NCBI RefSeq assembly: GCF_900156605.1
Contig: NZ_FTOA01000007.1
Span: 96,079 to 160,078 of the forward strand
Length of the DNA: 64,000 bases
Source of the DNA: Insolitispirillum peregrinum
GTDB taxonomy: Bacteria > Pseudomonadota > Alphaproteobacteria > Rhodospirillales > Rhodospirillaceae
Direction of reading: 5' to 3'
Positions 37,199-46,436 of this stretch are shown in pieces. Position 1 is the first letter of the stretch; each line of letters begins with the position of its first letter. Made by a program: the position numbers and the translations under genes. A model generated the notes under the pieces. It worked only from the letters and a program-made list of their open reading frames with translations, searched no databases and was not told where the DNA came from.

Positions 37199-39022
37199 AT
37201 GGCGCAGGCAAATACGGTGGAACAGGCCCAACGGCTGGCAGCGGTGCGGCAGGATCTGGCCGCACGCGGGCTGTACGGCTTTGTGGTTCCACGGGCGGAC
37301 GAGCATCAGGGGGAATATGTGCCCCCCCATGCCGAGCGTCTGGCCTGGTTGACCGGCTTTACCGGCTCGGCGGGGCTGGCCATCGTGACGGCAGACCGGG
37401 CGGCGGTGTTTGTGGATGGCCGCTATACCTTGCAGGTGACGGTCGAGGTCGATGGTGATCTGTATGAACACCGTCACCTCAGCGATACCCCGCCTGCCGA
37501 GTGGCTGGCGCAGGCGGCCAGCGCAGCCCGCCAGCCGGATGGCGGGCCGGTGCGGATCGGCTTTGATCCCTGGCTGCATACTCCTGACGGCATTGCCCGT
37601 CTGCGCGATGCCTGCGCCAAGGTCGGGGCCGAGGTGGTGGCGATTGACGGTGAAAACCCGATTGACCGGGCATGGCAGGACCGCCCGGCGGCGCCGTCCA
37701 GCCCGGTGATGCGCCATCCGCTGGAGTTCGCCGGAGAAAGCGCCGAGGCCAAACGCCAGCGCATCGCCCTGTCCCTGCGCGACGACGGGCTGGAGGCGGC
37801 GGTGCTGACCGCGCCGGAAAGCCTCGCCTGGCTGCTGAACCTGCGCGGCAGTGACGTGCCCTTTACCCCGCTGGTGCTGGGCTTTGCCATCCTGCACGCC
37901 GATGCCACGCTGACGCTGTTCCTTGATCCGGCCAAGGAGGTCGATGGCCTGCGTGACTATCTGGGGCAGGCGGTGACGGTGCTGCCGCCCGCCGCGCTGG
38001 CCGGGGCGCTGGCCGAACTGTCGGGCAAGCGGGTGCGGCTGGATCAGGCCTCGTGCGCGGTGTGGATCGCCGAACGCCTGACCGCTGCCGGGGCAACGGT
38101 GGCACTGGGGGCCGATCCCTGTGCTTTGCCGCGCGCCTGCAAAAACGCCACCGAACTGAGCGGGATCAAGGCCGCCCATCAGCGTGACGGGGTGGCGCTG
38201 TGCCGCTTCCTCGCCTGGCTGGATGCCGAGGCCGCGAGCGGAACCATCACCGAACTGGCCGCCGCCGACCATCTGGAAGCCCTGCGGCGCGAAGGGGCCT
38301 ATTTCCGCGATCTCAGCTTTCCGTCGATTGTCGGCTCGGGGCCGCATGGGGCGATTGTCCATTACCGCGCCGATGCCGACAGTGACCGCCTGTTGGGGCA
38401 GGGTGAGCTGTTTCTGGTCGATAGCGGCGCGCAGTACCTGGATGGTACCACCGATGTCACCCGTACCCTCGCCATCGGCACCCCGACCGCCGAGATGATC
38501 CGGCGCTATACGCAGGTGCTGAAGGGGCATGTGGCGCTGTCGCAGGCCCGGTTCCCGCAGGGGACCACCGGCAGCCAGCTTGATGTGCTGGCCCGGCAAT
38601 ATCTGTGGGCTGACGGGGTTGACTATGACCACGGCACCGGCCACGGCGTCGGGGCCTATCTGTCGGTCCACGAAGGTCCGCAGCGGATTTCCAAGGTGCC
38701 ATCGACCATCGCCCTGAAGGCGGGCATGGTGCTGTCCAACGAGCCGGGCTATTACAAGCCGGGAGCGTTCGGCATCCGCATTGAAAACCTGATTGCCGTC
38801 ACCGCCATGGAACCGCCGCCGTCCGGGGCCGAACGTCCGATGATGTTCTTTGAAACCCTGACGCTGGCCCCCTATGACCGCCGCCTGATTGATCCCAGCC
38901 TGTTGCGCGCCGATGAACGCGACTGGATCAACGCCTATCACCGGCGGGTGCATCAGCAGATCGTTCCGGCGCTGGCCGGGCGCGATGCCCTGTGGCTGGA
39001 CTGGGCCTGCGCGCCGCTGTGA
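37199..39022 (+). CDS. Xaa-Pro aminopeptidase (M24B, long form)
   Basis: This metallopeptidase removes an N-terminal residue preceding proline. At 607 aa it fits the three-domain aminopeptidase P group. The two N-terminal creatinase-like domains include VVPRADEHQGEYVPPHAERLAWLTGF (consecutive parts). The C-terminal pita-bread domain has metal ligands in LVDSGAQYLDGTTDVTRT (two Asp), HGTGHGVGAYLSVHE (His) and NEPGYYKPGAFGIRIEN (two Glu). All five ligands are visible. It is alone in its transcript, ended by a bidirectional terminator. Confidence 0.93.
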   Translation: MAQANTVEQAQRLAAVRQDLAARGLYGFVVPRADEHQGEYVPPHAERLAWLTGFTGSAGLAIVTADRAAVFVDGRYTLQVTVEVDGDLYEHRHLSDTPPAEWLAQAASAARQPDGGPVRIGFDPWLHTPDGIARLRDACAKVGAEVVAIDGENPIDRAWQDRPAAPSSPVMRHPLEFAGESAEAKRQRIALSLRDDGLEAAVLTAPESLAWLLNLRGSDVPFTPLVLGFAILHADATLTLFLDPAKEVDGLRDYLGQAVTVLPPAALAGALAELSGKRVRLDQASCAVWIAERLTAAGATVALGADPCALPRACKNATELSGIKAAHQRDGVALCRFLAWLDAEAASGTITELAAADHLEALRREGAYFRDLSFPSIVGSGPHGAIVHYRADADSDRLLGQGELFLVDSGAQYLDGTTDVTRTLAIGTPTAEMIRRYTQVLKGHVALSQARFPQGTTGSQLDVLARQYLWADGVDYDHGTGHGVGAYLSVHEGPQRISKVPSTIALKAGMVLSNEPGYYKPGAFGIRIENLIAVTAMEPPPSGAERPMMFFETLTLAPYDRRLIDPSLLRADERDWINAYHRRVHQQIVPALAGRDALWLDWACAPL

Positions 39023-39038
39023 GGCTGTGCGGGACACG

Positions 39039-39077
39039 AAAAACCCCGGCAGGAGGAGCCTCCTTGCCGGGGTTTTC
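39039..39077. terminator. Bidirectional terminator between pepP-like and TPP-enzyme genes
   Basis: AAAACCCCGGCAGGAGG and CCTCCTTGCCGGGGTTTT pair with one bulged base. A and T runs flank both sides, and the neighbouring genes converge. Confidence 0.88.
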
Positions 39078-39098
39078 TTTTGTTTGATACTGTGATCG

Positions 39099-40775
39099 TT
39101 ACGCCTGTCCGGCGGCCTTGCGCAGACCGCTGACAGTGGCCGACGGTGACAGGATATCGGGGTCAACGCGCAGTTCGATCAGGGCCAGCCCGTCGCAGGC
39201 CAGCGCACGGGCAAAGGCCGCCGGGAAGTCTTCGGTGCGCTCGACCACTTCGCCGTGACCGCCAAAGGCCCGCGCCAGCGCGGCGAAGTCGGTGGTCTGG
39301 CCCATGGTGGTGCCGCTGACCCGCCCCGGATAGCGCCGTTCCTGATGCATGCGGATGGTGCCATAGATGCCGTTGTTGACCACGATTTCGATCATCTTCG
39401 CGCCATACTGCACGGCGGTGGCCAGTTCCTGCACGGTCATCATCAGGCAGCCGTCCCCGGAAAAGGCAATCGACAGCTTTTCCGGCTGGGTGATGGCGGC
39501 GGCGACGGCGGCCGGCGGGCCAAAGCCCATCGCGCCATTGGTCGGGGCCAGTTGGGTGCCAAGCTGGCGATAGCGGAAATAGCGGTGGACCCAGATGGCA
39601 TAGTTGCCCGCGCCGTTGCAGATCACCGTATCGGCGGGGATGTTGTCGCGCACATGGCGGACGACGGCGGCCATGTCCAGCGCTGCCGTGCTGCCTGCCG
39701 GGGTGGTGAAGGCAAGGAAGCGGTCATGGGCGGCGGCCACGCGCGGATCGGTGCCACGGCGCACGCTGCCCAGCCCGGCCAGCGCGGCGGCGGCCGAGAC
39801 CATATCAGCGGCAATCGGCAGGTCGGGCTGATAGACGCTGCCCAGCTCTTCCGGGTCGGCGTGGATGTGGATCAGGGTCTGCGGCAGGGCGGGCGGGACC
39901 AGCAGTTCATAGCTGCTGGTGGTCATTTCGCCCAGCCGGGCACCGACCACCAGCAACAGGTCGCTGCTGGTCAGGGTTTCGCCCAGCACCGGGTCGATGC
40001 CGATGCCGACGTGACCGGCATAATGCGGATGCTCGTTGTCGAACAGGTCCTGACAGCGGAACGAGACGCCCACCGGCAGGCTGTTGGCTTCGGCAAACTG
40101 GCGGATGTGGTCGCAGGCTTCGGCGGTCCAGCCCGAGCCGCCGATCAGCAGGAACGGACGCTCGGCGCGGGACAGGCGCTCGCCCAGTTCGGCAAGGGCG
40201 TCTGGCGTCGGGGCCGAGCGGGCCGGGCGGGCCTTCGGCAACGCAATGGCTTTCACCGCTTCACGCAGCATGTCTTCCGGCAGGGCCAGCACCACCGGAC
40301 CCGGACGGCCCGAAATGGCGGTGTGGAACGCCCGGCTGACGTATTCGGCCACCCGGCTGGGGTCGTCGATCTGTGCCACCCACTTGGCCATCTGGCCGTA
40401 CATCCGGCGATAGTCGATTTCCTGGAACGCTTCGCGGTCGGCCTGATCGCGCGCCACCTGTCCGATGAACAGGATCATCGGCAGCGAGTCCTGAAAGGCG
40501 ACATGCACCCCGGACGAGGCATTGGTGGCCCCCGGTCCGCGCGTCACCATGCAGATGCCCGGCTGGCCGGTCAGGCGGCCATGGGCGGCGGCCATCATCG
40601 ACGCGCCGCCTTCCTGACGGCAGTTGACGAACTGGATGTCGGTATCGTGCAGGGCGTCCAGCACCGAAAGATAGCTTTCGCCCGGCACGCCGAACACCGT
40701 GTCAACGCCATTGGCAATCAGTCCATCGACCAGCACCTGAGCGGCAGTGCGCGGGGTCGCAGTGGGGGTGCTCAT
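39099..40775 (-). CDS. Thiamine-pyrophosphate enzyme of the acetolactate-synthase family
   Basis: This 558-aa TPP-dependent enzyme has three domains. The PYR domain carries the catalytic Glu in CRQEGGASMMAAAHGRLTG. The central domain has GGSGWTAEACDHI. The PP domain has the thiamine motif GDGCLMMTVQELATA through NNGIYG. No small regulatory subunit gene is beside it, and the gene pairs with an aminotransferase and a LysR regulator. It may therefore be a 2-oxo-acid decarboxylase or carboligase in amino acid catabolism, not biosynthetic acetolactate synthase (inference). ATG 40775 has GGAG about 14 nt upstream. It follows the aminotransferase by 33 bp. Confidence 0.85.
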   Translation of the reverse strand: MSTPTATPRTAAQVLVDGLIANGVDTVFGVPGESYLSVLDALHDTDIQFVNCRQEGGASMMAAAHGRLTGQPGICMVTRGPGATNASSGVHVAFQDSLPMILFIGQVARDQADREAFQEIDYRRMYGQMAKWVAQIDDPSRVAEYVSRAFHTAISGRPGPVVLALPEDMLREAVKAIALPKARPARSAPTPDALAELGERLSRAERPFLLIGGSGWTAEACDHIRQFAEANSLPVGVSFRCQDLFDNEHPHYAGHVGIGIDPVLGETLTSSDLLLVVGARLGEMTTSSYELLVPPALPQTLIHIHADPEELGSVYQPDLPIAADMVSAAAALAGLGSVRRGTDPRVAAAHDRFLAFTTPAGSTAALDMAAVVRHVRDNIPADTVICNGAGNYAIWVHRYFRYRQLGTQLAPTNGAMGFGPPAAVAAAITQPEKLSIAFSGDGCLMMTVQELATAVQYGAKMIEIVVNNGIYGTIRMHQERRYPGRVSGTTMGQTTDFAALARAFGGHGEVVERTEDFPAAFARALACDGLALIELRVDPDILSPSATVSGLRKAAGQA

Positions 40776-40808
40776 TCCTGTCGTGCTCCGTTCTTGTGTG
40801 GGCAAAAG

Positions 40809-42041
40809 TTAGCTCAGGGCCGCAACGGCGCGGCTGATGCGGGCCAGCGCATCGCGCAGCTCGGCCATCGAGGTGGCATAGGAAATGCGGAAGTAGGGGG
40901 CCAGGCCAAAGGCCGAGCCAGGCACCACCGCCACTCCGACCGCCGCCAGCAGATAGTTGCAGAACTCGCGGTCGTCGGTGATCACTGCCCCGTCAGGAGT
41001 GGTCTTGCCGATCACGCCGGCGCAGTTGGCAAAGGTGTAAAAGGCCCCCTCGGGCGTCTGGCAGGTCAGGCCGGGAATGGCATTCAGGCCACTGACCACC
41101 ATGTCGCGCCGTTCCTGGAACGAGCGGCAACGTTCGGCCAGTACGCTCTGGTCACCGGTCAGGGCTTCGAGGGCGGCGGCCTGACTGATCGACGACGGGC
41201 ACGAGGTGGTCTGGCTCTGCACCACCGCCATCGCCTTGATCAGCGCCGCCGGGCCACCGGCATAGCCGATGCGCCAGCCGGTCATCGCATAGGCCTTGGA
41301 GACGCCATTGACGGTCAGGGTGCGCGACTTCAGCGCCGGTTCGACCTGCGCTGGCGAGGCAAAGGTCATGCCGTCGTACAGAATGTGTTCGTACATGTCA
41401 TCGGCCATGATCCACACCTGCGGATGACGCAGCAGCACATCCAGCACCGGGCGGTACTGTTCGGCGCTGTAGGCCGCCCCCGATGGATTCGACGGCGAGT
41501 TCAGGATGATCCAGCGGGTTTTGGCGGTGATCGCCTTTTCCAGATCCTGCGGGTCGAGACGGAAGCCGTTTTCTTCCCGGCACGGCACCAGCACCGGCAC
41601 ACCGCCCAGAATCTGCACGATGTCGAGGTAGCTGACCCAGTAGGGGGTGGGGATGATCACTTCGTCGCCGGGATCGAGGGTTGCCATCAGGGCATTGAAC
41701 AGCACCTGCTTGGCACCGGTCGACACGGTGATTTCATTGGTTTCATAGGTCAGGCCGTTGTCGCGCTGGAACTTGGCAGCGATGGCAGCCTTCAGGGCCG
41801 GGGTGCCGTCGAGCGCGGTGTATTTGGTGTCGCCCCGGCGCATCGCCTGCGCGGCGGCGGCCTTGATCGGCTCGGGGGTGTCAAAGTCCGGCTCGCCAGC
41901 CCCCAGAATGATGATGTTGCCGCCCTGACGTTTCATTTCGGCGGCGCGGGCACCGATCTGCAAAATCTCGGAGACTCCCAGCGCGCCGACACGGACCGAC
42001 GGACGGAACTCGCTGGGGGAGGGGGAGGTAGGGTGCGCCAT
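40809..42041 (-). CDS. Class I PLP-dependent aminotransferase (AspC/AatA type)
   Basis: This 410-aa fold type I aminotransferase exchanges an amino group between an amino acid and a 2-oxo acid. The PLP lysine is in TVNGVSKAYAMTGWRIGY, the cofactor Asp and Tyr are in WIMADDMYEHILYDG, and the substrate carboxylate arginine is in YFRISYATS. NSPSNPSGAAYS is conserved. ATG 42041 is chosen over the far upstream reading. It is first in the pair with the TPP enzyme, so the product oxo acid could be the TPP enzyme's substrate (inference). Confidence 0.9.
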   Translation of the reverse strand: MAHPTSPSPSEFRPSVRVGALGVSEILQIGARAAEMKRQGGNIIILGAGEPDFDTPEPIKAAAAQAMRRGDTKYTALDGTPALKAAIAAKFQRDNGLTYETNEITVSTGAKQVLFNALMATLDPGDEVIIPTPYWVSYLDIVQILGGVPVLVPCREENGFRLDPQDLEKAITAKTRWIILNSPSNPSGAAYSAEQYRPVLDVLLRHPQVWIMADDMYEHILYDGMTFASPAQVEPALKSRTLTVNGVSKAYAMTGWRIGYAGGPAALIKAMAVVQSQTTSCPSSISQAAALEALTGDQSVLAERCRSFQERRDMVVSGLNAIPGLTCQTPEGAFYTFANCAGVIGKTTPDGAVITDDREFCNYLLAAVGVAVVPGSAFGLAPYFRISYATSMAELRDALARISRAVAALS

Positions 42042-42168
42042 CACGAGCCTCTTGGTTGGAAAACACGGCAAAGCGGCACTCCGAGGGGCGGATGTGCCTG
42101 CCATTGGTGTGTTCTGTGGGTTTACCGTGTTCTGGCCCATGATTAAAATCGACATTTGCGCAACAGAT

Positions 42169-42185
42169 CATTCCTGCAAAGAATG
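42169..42185. promoter_or_regulatory. LysR-type box 1 (upstream of the aminotransferase gene)
   Basis: CATTC-N7-GAATG is a palindrome that contains the T-N11-A core of LysR-type regulators. It lies 128 bp upstream of the aminotransferase start. Confidence 0.65.
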
Positions 42186-42201
42186 ACTCGTTGCGCGAGA
42201 C

Positions 42202-43110
42202 TCATTCCTCAACGGAATGATCAGCTCGCGCCTGATCAACAATCCACTGACTGAACAGGTGTAAGGGCGGATAGGATGCCCGCTCGGACGGGGTGGCGAG
42301 GTAGTACGCGCCATCACTGACCATTTCCCCCGGATATGGCGCCACCAGAGCGCCGCGTTGCAGATGCTCCTGAATGAAAATGGTCGGGATCAGGGCAACG
42401 CCCAGACTGGCCATCGCGGCTTGGGTCAGGGTGTAAAACTGGTCAAACAGCATGCCGTGGACCGCCACGTCATCAATGCCCTGATGGGCCAGCCAGCGTT
42501 CCCAGGCATCGGGGCGGGTGGTCAGGTGCAGCAAGGGCACCTGCAGGAAATCCGAGGGCTGCCTGATTTCGTGTGCCCGCAACAGGGCCGGGCTACAGAC
42601 CGGAATGATGCTTTCCTTCATCAGAAAGGTCAGCTCGGCCCCCGGCCAGTAGGCCGGGCCATGGTGAATGGCGGCATCGACCGAATCGAGGCGGAAATCA
42701 AAGCTGGAATAGCGGCTGACGCAGTTGATCTGGATGCCGGGGTGCTTTTCCAGAAAATCCCCCAGTCTCGGGGTCAGCCATAAGGCGCCAAAGGTCGGCA
42801 GGACGGCGAGGTTGAGCGTTCCGCCATGGGGGTTGGCACGGATGTTCAGCGAGGCGGTCGAGATCCGCCGCAGGACTTCGCTGATCTCGCGTGCGTAGGA
42901 TTCTCCCGCCGCCGTCAGGCGGATGGTCTGCCGTTCCCGAATGAACAGGTCAACGCCGATCTGCCGCTCCAGGGCCTGAATCTGGCGGCTGACGGCGCTT
43001 TGGGTCAGGTTCAGGTCGCGGGCGGCGGTGGTGACGCTGCCGGTGCGGGCGGCGGCCTCAAAGGCGGTCAACAGGGACAGCGATGGCAGGAAGCGGCGCG
43101 GGATGGTCAT
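42202..43110 (-). CDS. LysR-family transcriptional regulator (GcvA-like)
   Basis: This 302-aa regulator has an N-terminal winged helix (residues 9-68: LLTAFEAAARTGSVTTAARD then LNLTQSAVSRQIQALERQIG) and a C-terminal periplasmic-binding-protein-like effector domain (about 95-295). The HTH and DLFIRERQTIRLTAAGE resemble the GcvA branch. It lies between a downstream aminotransferase/TPP-enzyme pair on its own strand and a divergent amino acid importer. Identical-architecture palindromes at its own promoter and near the aminotransferase make it the likely regulator of both. Confidence 0.92.
   Translation of the reverse strand: MTIPRRFLPSLSLLTAFEAAARTGSVTTAARDLNLTQSAVSRQIQALERQIGVDLFIRERQTIRLTAAGESYAREISEVLRRISTASLNIRANPHGGTLNLAVLPTFGALWLTPRLGDFLEKHPGIQINCVSRYSSFDFRLDSVDAAIHHGPAYWPGAELTFLMKESIIPVCSPALLRAHEIRQPSDFLQVPLLHLTTRPDAWERWLAHQGIDDVAVHGMLFDQFYTLTQAAMASLGVALIPTIFIQEHLQRGALVAPYPGEMVSDGAYYLATPSERASYPPLHLFSQWIVDQARADHSVEE
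42203..42219. promoter_or_regulatory. LysR-type box 2
   Basis: This is a second CATTC-N7-GAATG, 34 bp from box 1 centre to centre. It overlaps the last codons and stop of the lysR gene, so its sequence is also constrained by coding. Confidence 0.55.
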
Positions 43111-43114
43111 GGAT

Positions 43115-43131
43115 CATTCCATTTCAGAATG
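43115..43131. promoter_or_regulatory. LysR-type box 3 (lysR/importer divergent region)
   Basis: CATTC-N7-GAATG ends 5 bp before the lysR start codon and lies about 232 bp upstream of the divergent importer operon. This is a typical autoregulatory position. The 252-bp divergent region has no gene. Confidence 0.65.
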
Positions 43132-43362
43132 AATTGTTGATGAAAAGTTGTTATTAGGCATTGTCGCATCAATGTAAAGATTAATAACAGGGCATGAAAA
43201 CAATGTGCTCACTTTTAAATCAAACGGGAGGCTCAACAGGATTGCCGCGCATCAATCCTGTGAGCAAGAAAAGCAGACAAAAAACAGCAATCACCGACAA
43301 TTGTCCGGTGTTGTCCTGCTTCTGCCGCTTTTTCTTTTAGAACGTCACACAGGGGAATCGTC

Positions 43363-44196
43363 ATGTTTGCAGTTTTTCCTAAGTTTGCGTCACGAGTTCT
43401 TGCCGCTGCCGCCATTCTGGCTGGCCTGAGCGCCTCGCCTGCTCTGGCCGAAGGCGGCGAAAGCTTTTGGCAAGGGGTTCAGAAGTCCGGGCAATTGCGC
43501 TGTGGTGCTGCCGTTTACGCGCCGTTCGTGATGCGCGATCCGACCACCGGGGCCTATAGCGGCTTTTTTGCCGACCTGTGCCGCCAGTACGCTGACGTGC
43601 TGAAGGTCAAGGCGGTGTTCGTCGATACCACCTGGGACAACATCGTTGCCGGTTTGCAGGCGGGAAAATGGGATATGTCGCTGGCACTGAACCGCACGCC
43701 GGAACGGGCGCTGGCGGTCAGCTTCTCGATCCCGGCAGTGCAGTACGAAGTCACGCTGGCCTACAACAAGAACAACCCCAAGGTTGGCGCCGCGCCGAAG
43801 TCGATGGCTGATGTTGACAAGGCCGGGATGACGGTGGCGGTCACCTCGGGGACGGTGCAGGACAAGGCGGTCTCTGCCGTGCTGAAACAGGCTCAGGTGC
43901 TGCGCCTGCCGTCCGAAGACGAAGCCCGTCTGGCGGTGCTGTCCAAGCGGGCCGACCTGCTGGCCGGTGGTTCGGATGCCAACCAGTTGTTCCTGCAATC
44001 CCATGCCGACACCATCACCACCTTTGCCCCGCAACCGGCGCTGATGAAGCAGGGGGTGGCCTTTGGCTTCCCGCATCAGTTGGCCTACACCGACATCGAA
44101 GCCTTCAACATCTTCCTCGAGCAGAAAGTCGCCACCGGGGAAATCAACGCGATGTTTGAAAAGTCGGTCGATGAAGTCCTGAAGGGCATTCACTGA
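43363..44196 (+). CDS. Amino acid ABC transporter, periplasmic binding protein
   Basis: This 277-aa SBP_bac_3 protein has a signal peptide (MFAVFPKFASRVLAAAAILA through SPALA). LRCGAAVYAPFVMRDPTTGAYSGFFADLCRQYADVL (consecutive parts), WDMSLALNRTPERAL and the MTVAVTSGTVQDK hinge are typical. It leads a four-gene importer operon (binding protein, ATPase, two permeases). The ligand is probably a polar amino acid that the divergent aminotransferase acts on (inference). Confidence 0.92.
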   Translation: MFAVFPKFASRVLAAAAILAGLSASPALAEGGESFWQGVQKSGQLRCGAAVYAPFVMRDPTTGAYSGFFADLCRQYADVLKVKAVFVDTTWDNIVAGLQAGKWDMSLALNRTPERALAVSFSIPAVQYEVTLAYNKNNPKVGAAPKSMADVDKAGMTVAVTSGTVQDKAVSAVLKQAQVLRLPSEDEARLAVLSKRADLLAGGSDANQLFLQSHADTITTFAPQPALMKQGVAFGFPHQLAYTDIEAFNIFLEQKVATGEINAMFEKSVDEVLKGIH

Positions 44197-44284
44197 GTTT
44201 CCTGACCACCGGGGGCCTGCAACCGCATGGTCCCCTCTTCTTGTGGTGAGGAACGCGCTGTTGGCGTGAGAAGTCAGGATAGTG

Positions 44285-45067
44285 ATGATGAGCACAAACA
44301 CCTCTGCGCCCCTGGTCAGCATTCGCGGTCTGCACAAGGCCTATAGCCCGACGGTGCAGGTGATCAAGGGCATTGATCTGGATATGCATGCCGGTGACCG
44401 GCTGGTGGTGATCGGTCCCAGCGGCGGCGGCAAAAGCACGTTGTTGCGGGTGCTGATGGGGCTGGAGACCATTGACAAGGGCTCCATCGCCTTTGACGGC
44501 CAGCCCTATATTCAGGCCGATGAGGCCCGTGGCAAGACCAGTATCGACACCAAAGTGCGCAATTCGATCGGGATGGTGTTCCAGAACTACACCCTGTTCC
44601 CGCATCTGACCATTGTGGAAAACCTGATCCTGGCCCCGTGCAAAAGCCGGGGAGAAAAGGAATCGGTTGCCAAGGACCGGGCGCTGACCTTCCTGACCCG
44701 CTTTGGTCTGCGCGACAAGGCCACCGTCTATCCGTCGCAACTGTCAGGCGGGCAGAAACAGCGGGTGGCGATTGCGCGCGCCTTGATGCTCGACCCCAAG
44801 CTGATGCTGTTTGACGAGGTTACCTCGGCGCTGGACCCGGAACTGGTGGCCGAAGTCGAACAGGTGATCCAGCAACTGGCGCTGCAAAACCTGTCGATGA
44901 TGATTGTGACCCATGACATGTGGTTTGCCAAAAACATCGCCTCGCGTGTGCTGTTCTGCGCCGGGGGTACCATCGTCGAGGATGGCCCGCCCGAACAGGT
45001 GATGGGCGCACCGCGTGAAGAACGCACCCGCGAGTTCCTCAGCCGGGTTTTCCACATCGGGGCGTAA
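44285..45067 (+). CDS. Amino acid ABC transporter, ATP-binding protein
   Basis: This 260-aa ATPase has Walker A GPSGGGKST, Q-loop FQNYTLFPHLT, signature LSGGQKQRVAIARAL, Walker B LMLFDEVTSALDPE and switch His in MMIVTHDMWFA. Walker B reads DEVTS where most relatives have DEPTS; the variant occurs in active members. Possible starts are GTG 44282 and ATG 44285 and 44288. I took 44285, 7 nt after AGGA. The gap to the binding-protein gene is 88 bp. Confidence 0.9.
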   Translation: MMSTNTSAPLVSIRGLHKAYSPTVQVIKGIDLDMHAGDRLVVIGPSGGGKSTLLRVLMGLETIDKGSIAFDGQPYIQADEARGKTSIDTKVRNSIGMVFQNYTLFPHLTIVENLILAPCKSRGEKESVAKDRALTFLTRFGLRDKATVYPSQLSGGQKQRVAIARALMLDPKLMLFDEVTSALDPELVAEVEQVIQQLALQNLSMMIVTHDMWFAKNIASRVLFCAGGTIVEDGPPEQVMGAPREERTREFLSRVFHIGA

Positions 45068-45078
45068 AGGATAAGGCC

Positions 45079-45747
45079 ATGACCTATACCTTTGACTTCA
45101 TGGCCGTCCGTCACGGGCTGGGCGTGCTGTTTGACGGGTTGCTGGTGACGTTGGAACTGACGGTGGCGGCCAATGTGATCGGGCTGACCTTTGGCTTCGG
45201 GCTGGCCCTGCTGGTGATGCACCGCTGGGCGGTGCTGCGCTGGCCTGCGTCGCTGTTTGTTGAATTCTTTCGCTGTACGCCCGCGATCATCCAGATTGTC
45301 TGGTTCTTTTACTGCGTCCCGATGCTGTTTGATGTCTATCTGGACGCGATGACCATGGGGATTCTGGCGCTGGCCTGCAACCTGACCGCCTTTAATGCCG
45401 AAGCCTATCGGGCGGCGATTCAGGCGGTGCCCAGGGATTACCGCGATGCCGGGATTGCGCTGGGCCTGAACGGCTGGCAGCGCATCCGCTATATCGTTCT
45501 GCCGACTGCCTTTCGGGCGGCGCTGCCGGTGCTGGTCAGCAACGGCATCGGCATTTTCCAGCAGACGGCGCTGGTGGCGATCGTTGCCTTGCAGGACCTG
45601 ATGTACATGGGCAAGTCGCTGGCGACGGAAAGCTATCGTCCGATCGAGACCTTTACGGTGGTGGCGCTGATTTACTTTGCGGTGTCGTTCCCGGTCTCGC
45701 AACTGGCGAGCTGGTTTGAACATCGGCGGGACCGGCTGGCGCGCTGA
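45079..45747 (+). CDS. Amino acid ABC transporter, permease 1
   Basis: This 222-aa inner-membrane subunit has about five transmembrane segments, the FVEFFRCTPAIIQIVWFFY motif and the coupling loop DAGIALGLNGWQRIRYIVLPTAFR. It forms a heterodimer with the next gene product. The spacing of 11 bp from the ATPase gene indicates one transcript. Confidence 0.92.
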   Translation: MTYTFDFMAVRHGLGVLFDGLLVTLELTVAANVIGLTFGFGLALLVMHRWAVLRWPASLFVEFFRCTPAIIQIVWFFYCVPMLFDVYLDAMTMGILALACNLTAFNAEAYRAAIQAVPRDYRDAGIALGLNGWQRIRYIVLPTAFRAALPVLVSNGIGIFQQTALVAIVALQDLMYMGKSLATESYRPIETFTVVALIYFAVSFPVSQLASWFEHRRDRLAR

Positions 45748-45764
45748 CGAGAGGAGAGGCGGGA

Positions 45765-46430
45765 ATGGACTACAACTTTGCTTTCGTGTTGCGCTATCAG
45801 GACGCCCTGCTGGTCGGCCTGAAAATGACCGTGCTGGTGTCGCTGGCCTCGATTGCCATCGGCTGCCTGTGGGGCTTTGTGCTGGGGATGGCGCGCGGGT
45901 CTTCGCTGCGCTGGGCGCGGGCGCTGGCGACGGTCTACATCGAGTTCTTTCGCGGCACGCCGGTGATCGTGCAACTGTTCTGGGTGTTCTTTTGCCTGCC
46001 GCTGCTGCTGGGGATCGAGCTGTCGAACATGGCTTCGGGGATTGTTGCCCTCAGCCTGTACATGGGGGCGATCAGCGCCGAAAGTTTCCGCGCGGCGTTG
46101 AAGACCATCAGCCCCGACCAGCATAACGCCTGTGTGGCGCTGGGCCTGTCGCGCTATGCCGAAATCCGCTATGTGCTGATGCCGCAGGCGATTTTGCGCG
46201 CTATTCCGACCCTGCTGTCGAACTGCGTCAGCCTGTTCAAGGAAAGCGCGCTGGTGTCGGCGGTGGGGATGGCCGACCTGATGTTCGTCGGCCAGAACAT
46301 TTCCAACGCCACCGCCCGCCCGGTCGAAGTGCTGACGGTGGTGGCGCTGATCTACTTCGTGATTGCCTTCCCGTTGACCCGGGGCGTCACGGTGCTGGAA
46401 CGCAAGGTGCTGAAGGGATTGGCTGTATAA
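45765..46430 (+). CDS. Amino acid ABC transporter, permease 2
   Basis: This 221-aa inner-membrane subunit is homologous to permease 1. It has TVYIEFFRGTPVIVQLFWVFF and the coupling loop HNACVALGLSRYAEIRYVLMPQAIL. A GAGAGGAG ribosome site precedes ATG 45765. It is the last gene of the importer operon, and an R2 repeat cluster follows the stop. Confidence 0.92.
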   Translation: MDYNFAFVLRYQDALLVGLKMTVLVSLASIAIGCLWGFVLGMARGSSLRWARALATVYIEFFRGTPVIVQLFWVFFCLPLLLGIELSNMASGIVALSLYMGAISAESFRAALKTISPDQHNACVALGLSRYAEIRYVLMPQAILRAIPTLLSNCVSLFKESALVSAVGMADLMFVGQNISNATARPVEVLTVVALIYFVIAFPLTRGVTVLERKVLKGLAV

Positions 46431-46436
46431 AGATCA

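Noticed and set aside
39255..42146. A 963-codon plus-strand reading opposite the TPP enzyme and aminotransferase genes
   Set aside because: It spans two clear genes on the minus strand and is rich in His, Arg and Gly with no domain pattern, as expected of a shadow frame.
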